The notes beneath the pieces were generated by a model, which was not told the DNA's origin, searched no databases, and saw only the letters and a program-made list of their open reading frames with translations. The position numbers were made by a program, and so were the translations under genes. From Betaproteobacteria bacterium Ga0077526 (GTDB lineage Bacteria > Pseudomonadota > Gammaproteobacteria > Burkholderiales > Ga0077523), in the NCBI GenBank assembly GCA_001464765.1, contig LNDV01000034.1:1092671-1156670 (forward strand): DNA of 64,000 bases, in the 5' to 3' direction. Positions 59,633-64,000 of the stretch are shown in pieces (positions within the stretch are counted from its first letter, which is position 1; the number at the start of each line of letters is the position of its first letter).

Positions 59633-61345
59633 CTATGCGGCGTCCGCGTCCGTGCCGCGAGTCCCCAGTTCTCGCAGCCTCTCGGCCAGGGCTTCGCTGT
59701 CGGCATTGGGCCTCATCGAGACGACGATGGACAGCGTCTGTCGCAACTGGCGGAACACCGCCATTCCCTCGCCGGGTCGACCCAGCGCGAGATGGCAGCG
59801 CATGAGTCCCTGATAGAAGGTTTCCGCCAGTTCGTCCGTGGCGACGCCGCGGCGATAGCACGCGATGGCGTCGTCCCAGCGGCCGGCTTCCTCGTGGGAA
59901 GCGCCGACGCGATGGATGGCATCGCAGAATCCCGCGCGGAGCCGGGTTCTCGCCACGGCGCTCCAGTCCGCTTCGGTGTCGGTCGGCAGGAATGCCCCGC
60001 CGTAGAGCCGCAAGGCGCGGGTGGCCGCGGACCGGAACCAAGGGGAGTCCGGCGTGGCAGAAGCAAGGTCCTGCGTCGCGGACTCGAACGCCCAGGTGTC
60101 CACCCAGCACAGGGCAGGGTCGAGGCTCACGTGTTCGTCCTGCACGACCACCGCCCGGGGAATGCCGAGAATCTTGCGCAATCGCACCAGCGCTACTTCC
60201 AGCGCACCCAGGTTGCCGTCGGCATGGCCGGGGCTCCAGACCTCCCGCGCCAGGACGGCGAGCGGGACGCCACGGCCGCCCCGGGCGACGATCGCCTTCA
60301 GCAGTGCGAGCGGTCGGCGCGGCGGCTTGCCGGGAAACGGAATCGGGTGGCCGTCGCGCTCGATTGCGAAGCGACCCAGCGTGACGATGCGGATGCGCCA
60401 GGGCCAGTCCTCGCAGTCCGGTCCCGGACCGGGCCACCCGAAGCGGCGAATGAGTCCGGCCACGTGATTTGCATGTCGAGCCTGGGTCAGTTCGAAGGCG
60501 AACAATCTCTGGTACGGACGAAAGCAGCAGCGGCCCAGAAACCGGCATCGCGAAAGTGCCGACGGCTCGAGCGCCTGATCCGCCGCGGCGCGGTATCGGT
60601 CCGAGTCCGTGTCGAGCGCGAAGGCGCAGTCGAGCAGCGCGCACTCGGCCAGCCATTGTCGCGATGGCGATATGTCGCGGAGTCGTTGGAGCGAAGCGCG
60701 CACGCCGGCGTGTTGGCCAGCCTCGAAGGCGACGGTGGCATCGACGATGAGAGAGAGTGCCTGCGCGAAGGACCAGTCGAGCGATTGCGATGCGGCGAGC
60801 AGCGCCGGAGCACCTGCACGCGCCGCGCGGATGTCACTACCGTCGAGCGCGAGCAGAACGCGAAGAGTAGCCTGCCACCACGCAGAGAACTCATCCGCGG
60901 CGGTACCGATCGCGTCGAGCTGTGACAACGCGCTGGCGACCCCGCGGCCGTAGGACTCCGCCGCGTGCACCAGGCCACGCAATCCGGCGACGGTGACGCG
61001 CGTTGCGATGTGTTCGCGGTCCGACGTCTGCGCCAGTGATTGCTCGGCGCGATCGCACGATTCGAAGACGGCGCGGTGATCGCCCGCGACGTAGTGGTGC
61101 CATGCAAGCAGCGCGTACCACCTTGGTGGTATGTCGGGGTGCGTAGCCGGTTCGTGCAGCAGCATCGAGGCCTGCACGAGGATGGCGGGAATGCCATGGG
61201 TCTCGTCCGTCTGCGTTGCGGTCTCCAGCGCAGTCCCCAATGAGAAAAAGGCGGCGCCGGCACGGGTGTGCGCGACGCCGTCGTCAGGGGGAGAGAGCAG
61301 GGAAAGCAGGGTTCTGCCGGGACCGCACCGCGTTGCGGAATCCAT
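59633..61345 (-). CDS. SARP/BTAD-type transcriptional regulator with helical-repeat N-terminus
   Basis: 570 residues. The first ~300 are TPR-like helices of the MalT/LAL sensory type (AFFSLGTALETATQ; WYALLAWHHYVAGDHRAVFE). A winged-helix DNA-binding domain follows around 335-420 (IRIVTLGRFAIERDGHPIPF PGKPPRRPLALLKAIVARGG; GALEVALVRLRKILGIP), then a bacterial transcriptional activator domain to the end (WAFESATQDLASATPDSPWF; ALRLYGGAFLPTDTEADWSA). The AAA ATPase that precedes such repeats in LAL proteins is missing; MDSATRCGPGRTLLSLLSPP is the start. It lies 84 bp upstream of selO on the same strand; targets unknown. Confidence 0.85.
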   Translation of the reverse strand: MDSATRCGPGRTLLSLLSPPDDGVAHTRAGAAFFSLGTALETATQTDETHGIPAILVQASMLLHEPATHPDIPPRWYALLAWHHYVAGDHRAVFESCDRAEQSLAQTSDREHIATRVTVAGLRGLVHAAESYGRGVASALSQLDAIGTAADEFSAWWQATLRVLLALDGSDIRAARAGAPALLAASQSLDWSFAQALSLIVDATVAFEAGQHAGVRASLQRLRDISPSRQWLAECALLDCAFALDTDSDRYRAAADQALEPSALSRCRFLGRCCFRPYQRLFAFELTQARHANHVAGLIRRFGWPGPGPDCEDWPWRIRIVTLGRFAIERDGHPIPFPGKPPRRPLALLKAIVARGGRGVPLAVLAREVWSPGHADGNLGALEVALVRLRKILGIPRAVVVQDEHVSLDPALCWVDTWAFESATQDLASATPDSPWFRSAATRALRLYGGAFLPTDTEADWSAVARTRLRAGFCDAIHRVGASHEEAGRWDDAIACYRRGVATDELAETFYQGLMRCHLALGRPGEGMAVFRQLRQTLSIVVSMRPNADSEALAERLRELGTRGTDADAA

Positions 61346-61461
61346 GGTCTTTGACGCACGCTCTCGCGTGCCTTCTCATGAACGTCGCGTAGCAGTGTGC
61401 AGGGGGCCGACCTACAAATAGGTTACGGATACGCAAGCTTTGCAGTGTCGGCCCACGTTAC

Positions 61462-61806
61462 TTACCGCCCTGCGGTCTGCGGTGCGGTGTCGGGGCGATC
61501 CGGACCCCAGTCGCGGAGGTGATCCTTCAGCAGGTCGCGCTCGGCGCGCAACGCCACCTCCGGAGTCGGGTCGCCGCTGGGCTTAGCATCCCACTGCCGG
61601 TTGTTGTCGGCGTAGATGTCGGTCTGATTGCGCGACCGCACGGTGGGGCCGAATGTCCCCGAGGCCGGCGCATCCCAATGCCGTAGCAGATCGTGCTGGA
61701 TGTCGTCGAGACTGCGGGTGCGGATGTTTCCTTCGGCGAATGTCGAGGCGGAAACACTGAGCGCCATTGCAGCGGCCATGAGGGTCGGGATGAGTCGATT
61801 GACCAT
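61462..61806 (-). CDS. Small periplasmic hypothetical protein
   Basis: 114 residues from the ATG at 61806 with AAGGAG 8 nt upstream; the longer open frame to 61860 is not needed. Signal peptide MVNRLIPTLMAAAMALSVSA STFAEG. The mature part holds two similar blocks: DIQHDLLRHWDAPASGTFGP and DIYADNNRQWDAKPSGDPTP, then DLLKDHLRDWGP, each with an aromatic after a basic residue, so a short repeat. Unknown family. Divergent from the gene at 62216. Confidence 0.75.
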   Translation of the reverse strand: MVNRLIPTLMAAAMALSVSASTFAEGNIRTRSLDDIQHDLLRHWDAPASGTFGPTVRSRNQTDIYADNNRQWDAKPSGDPTPEVALRAERDLLKDHLRDWGPDRPDTAPQTAGR

Positions 61807-62215
61807 GTTGAAGCTCCTTGCAGGAAATGAAGTTGCGCGTGACACGTTCGTCATGCGCACCGCCGGAGCCGCATGGCTTCAGACGAAGACCCTGTCGGTG
61901 TCTCCGGCGTGCCGATGCACTTTGCATTTGCCCTGCATACGGTTGGCTTACAGCAGGCCCCGTTTGTCCTACCGATGCCTTACCGATGGGATGTGCGGGA
62001 CACAGAACTGGTGATGCGGTGGCCCTTCGCGTTTTGCGCAAGCGGAGACGGGCGCGTAGACCGGAGGTGATATTGACTGCAAGGCGCGAAACGCTCGCCG
62101 ACGCGAACACGACGGTCGCTTGCCGCGCGCGCGAATCCGGCTAGAATCTCCAGCCATCGAAGAGCGGCACCGCAGACCGCTCCCGATACTGACCAACAAA
62201 ACGAAAGAGACCGCC
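61807..62215. other. Divergent intergenic region
   Basis: About 410 bp between two signal-peptide genes. No gene visible on either strand. It contains the promoter at 62120-62147. Confidence 0.5.
62120..62147 (+). promoter_or_regulatory. Possible sigma-70 promoter of second PEP-CTERM gene
   Basis: TTGCCG (62120-62125), 16-bp spacer, TAGAAT (62142-62147), 68 nt before the ATG. I found no -24/-12 match here, unlike the first PEP-CTERM gene. Confidence 0.45.
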
Positions 62216-63109
62216 ATGTTCCTCCGCTCGATCGCCGCAGTCGGTGTAGTCGCCCTTCTGGGGGCCGCGCCTCACGTTCACGCCGCAACCTTCTCCTACG
62301 CCGCAACCAACAGCACCGGCTTTTCTGCCGCGCAGCTCGCTGCCGGGGACTTCTCCTTTACGGACGCCGACCTCGAACTCGGGGGTGGCGTTGCGGTATC
62401 CGACCTCCGCGAAGCGCTCGGGCCCACCGCGCCCGAGATGCGTGCCGAGGCGCAATCTCTTCACGGTATCAACCGGGTTCTGGCGAGCAGCAACATGGCG
62501 GTCATCAGCGAGGAAGACCGCGCCACCGGCATCGGTGGGCCCTTCTCCATGGCCGTGTCCATCTGGGCCGATACCTTCACCATCACCGGCGGCACCGGCA
62601 CCGGGACGGTTTCGCTGAGCGCCGGCGTGTCGGGCCAGTTCGGTAACGGTTATGGCGCCGAGGGGCTCTACGCACTGGCTGCAGCGTCCGAGGCGGAAGC
62701 GGGCGAGATCCTGGACGACCCTGTCGGCGCCGTGCTCGGCGACGCGTTGCCGTCGCCGATCCTCCTGGTGCATCAGAGCACCACGGCGCCGCAGTACATG
62801 GCCGATGGCGAACGTGTGGCGCCCGGCAGCGCATTCGGCCGCACCGTGATCGGCACTTACGAATTCACGTATGACCAGCCCTTCGTGCTCGTGAGCATGC
62901 TGGCGGGGTTCGCTCACGACTTCGGATCGTTGTCGGCGATGCAGTCGGCTGTGTTCGGACTCACCGTGACGGGCAACGCGGCTGCGGTGATCGAGACGGG
63001 GTCCGGCGTCGCCTATCCCCTCGCCGCGGTACCCGAGCCGGAAACCTACGCGCTGTTCCTCGCCGGCCTCGGCCTGCTGGGTGTGGCGGCGCGCCGCGCC
63101 CGGGCCTGA
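62216..63109 (+). CDS. PEP-CTERM sorted exported protein
   Basis: 297 residues from the ATG at 62216 (MFLRSIAAVGVVALLGAAPH VHAA, signal peptide); the longer open frame has no signal peptide. The mature domain (TFSYAATNSTGFSAAQLAAG; GTYEFTYDQPFVLVSMLAGF) is beta-rich. The C-terminus AVPEPETYALFLAGLGLLG then VAARRARA is the exosortase-recognised PEP-CTERM tag with hydrophobic helix and basic tail. Probably a surface or exopolysaccharide-associated protein. Confidence 0.88.
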   Translation: MFLRSIAAVGVVALLGAAPHVHAATFSYAATNSTGFSAAQLAAGDFSFTDADLELGGGVAVSDLREALGPTAPEMRAEAQSLHGINRVLASSNMAVISEEDRATGIGGPFSMAVSIWADTFTITGGTGTGTVSLSAGVSGQFGNGYGAEGLYALAAASEAEAGEILDDPVGAVLGDALPSPILLVHQSTTAPQYMADGERVAPGSAFGRTVIGTYEFTYDQPFVLVSMLAGFAHDFGSLSAMQSAVFGLTVTGNAAAVIETGSGVAYPLAAVPEPETYALFLAGLGLLGVAARRARA

Positions 63110-63119
63110 CGGATCCTGA

Positions 63120-63977
63120 TCAAACCACCGCGAGCGACGTCGGTCCTCGCGGTGGCGGAAAGGCGGCATCGATCTCCTTCAAGTCCGTTGCCGTGAAGGC
63201 GACCGGGCGCCGCGTGAAGTTCTCCTTCACGTGGGCAGGGTTCACCGCCTTCGGAATCGCGATCACATCCCCTTCCCGCATGACCCAGGCCAGCGCGGCC
63301 TGGGTCGCCGTCACGCTGTGGCGAGCACCTACGCGTTTGAACACGGCGTGACTCGCCAGAGCCCCCTGGTCGATCGGGCAGTACGCCATGAGCGGCATCG
63401 TGTGCTGGCGCATCCACGGCAGCAGGTCGAACTCGATGCCTCGCTCACCGGCCGAGTAGTACACCTGATTGGTGGTGCACGCCTCGCCGCCCGTGACCTT
63501 GGCGAGGCGTTCCATGTCCTTCGCGTCGAAGTTGCTCACGCCCCAATGACGGATCTTCCCGGCAGCCTTCAGCCCCTCGAAGGCTTCCACCGTCTGCGAC
63601 AGCGCATGGGAACCCTTCCAGTGCAGCAGGTAGAGATCGATAGTGTCGAGGCCCAGGCGGGCCAGGCTGCGCTCGCAGGCGGAGGCGGTGCCCTTGCGAC
63701 TGGCGTTGTGCGGGTAGAGCTTGCTCACGATGAACACGTCGGCGCGCTTCAGCGTGCCTGCCGCGAAGGCCTCGGCCAGGGCGGCCCCCACCACTTCCTC
63801 GGCCCCCCCTTCGCCGTACATCTCGGCGGTGTCGATCAGCCGGCAGCCGAGGTCGAGGGCGAGCCGGACCGCCGCAATCTCCTGGCGTCGGGACCGGGCT
63901 GTTTCGCCCATGCGCCAGGTGCCGAGGCCCAGCGTGGGGACGGTCTCGCCGTTCGGCAGTCTGGTGTGTGTCTTCAT
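63120..63977 (-). CDS. Aldo/keto reductase
   Basis: 285 residues. The catalytic tetrad is visible: Asp and Tyr in DTAEMYGEGGAEEVVG, Lys in FIVSKLYPHN, His in DLYLLHWKGS; the NADPH-binding end is VIAIPKAVNPAHVKENF. Length and motifs fit the AKR family (2,5-diketogluconate reductase-like). Substrate cannot be deduced. Convergent with the PEP-CTERM gene, stop codons 10 bp apart. Confidence 0.93.
   Translation of the reverse strand: MKTHTRLPNGETVPTLGLGTWRMGETARSRRQEIAAVRLALDLGCRLIDTAEMYGEGGAEEVVGAALAEAFAAGTLKRADVFIVSKLYPHNASRKGTASACERSLARLGLDTIDLYLLHWKGSHALSQTVEAFEGLKAAGKIRHWGVSNFDAKDMERLAKVTGGEACTTNQVYYSAGERGIEFDLLPWMRQHTMPLMAYCPIDQGALASHAVFKRVGARHSVTATQAALAWVMREGDVIAIPKAVNPAHVKENFTRRPVAFTATDLKEIDAAFPPPRGPTSLAVV
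63125..63155. terminator. Hairpin between convergent genes
   Basis: CCACCGCGAG and CTCGCGGTGG form a perfect 10-bp stem with an 11-nt loop inside the last codons of the aldo/keto reductase, right after the PEP-CTERM stop. No T-run, but it may end transcription from the plus strand. Confidence 0.35.
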
Positions 63978-64000
63978 CGTCTCTGGAGGGGTTCGCGGAT

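Noticed and set aside
59001..60656. 551-codon minus-strand frame across selO and the regulator
   Set aside because: Shadow of both in another frame.

Overview
The window is high-GC chromosomal DNA from a proteobacterium, most likely a betaproteobacterium. Two genes encode PEP-CTERM (exosortase-sorted) proteins, and one of them has a sigma-54-type promoter as in exosortase-bearing Rhodocyclales/Burkholderiales relatives. Housekeeping families (SelO, DUF711/ACT pair, aldo/keto reductase) fit this. I cannot name a species.

Region 1 (1-19,312, all minus strand) is a cell-surface/glycosylation locus. It holds a 4,065-residue protein built of about 150 tandem ~26-residue beta-strand repeats with an RTX-like C-terminus, probably exported by type I secretion. 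Downstream on the same strand come a 1,713-residue TPR protein with three glycosyltransferase-type domains (one OGT/SPINDLY-like, two GT9-like), a small SAM methyltransferase, and a glycosyltransferase-methyltransferase fusion cut by the window edge. The obvious model is a giant exported Ser/Thr-rich protein with its own glycosylation enzymes.

Region 2 (19,722-24,444) starts with tRNA-Ala(CGC) and carries further tRNA-like 3' fragments, suggesting old integrations at the tRNA. It holds a cohesin-like PEP-CTERM protein, a DUF4143 ATPase, a fragment of a type I restriction HsdR and the N-terminal half of a DUF1016 nuclease.

Region 3 (24,687-37,793) is ordinary chromosome plus hypotheticals: ACT protein and DUF711 enzyme, a secreted kelch protein with a partner, a secreted histidine phosphatase, a secreted alpha/beta hydrolase, a two-gene unit with a soluble VirD4/TraG-like ATPase and no other conjugation genes, and a 1,233-residue membrane-anchored protein.

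Region 4 (38,137-56,650) is a cluster of integron gene cassettes with no integron integrase in the window (CALIN type). Nearly all cassettes point right, are single small genes and are separated by attC sites. Cargo includes two toxin-antitoxin pairs, an SMI1/KNR4 protein, an AraC regulator with a VOC protein, several small membrane or secreted proteins, and a right-hand group of nucleotidyltransferase, HExxH protein and ribbon-helix-helix-type protein. The array was invaded by an IS91-like element (with a partner tyrosine recombinase split by an A8 run), an IS1182 element, a related MITE, an IS1182 end remnant and an IS21 element. The IS1182 element and MITE sit at the G^TT crossover of attC sites; the IS21 element splits a membrane-protein cassette.

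Region 5 (56,845-64,000) returns to chromosomal genes: GFA-family protein, peroxiredoxin-like protein, SelO, a SARP/BTAD-type regulator, a small periplasmic protein, a second PEP-CTERM protein and an aldo/keto reductase.
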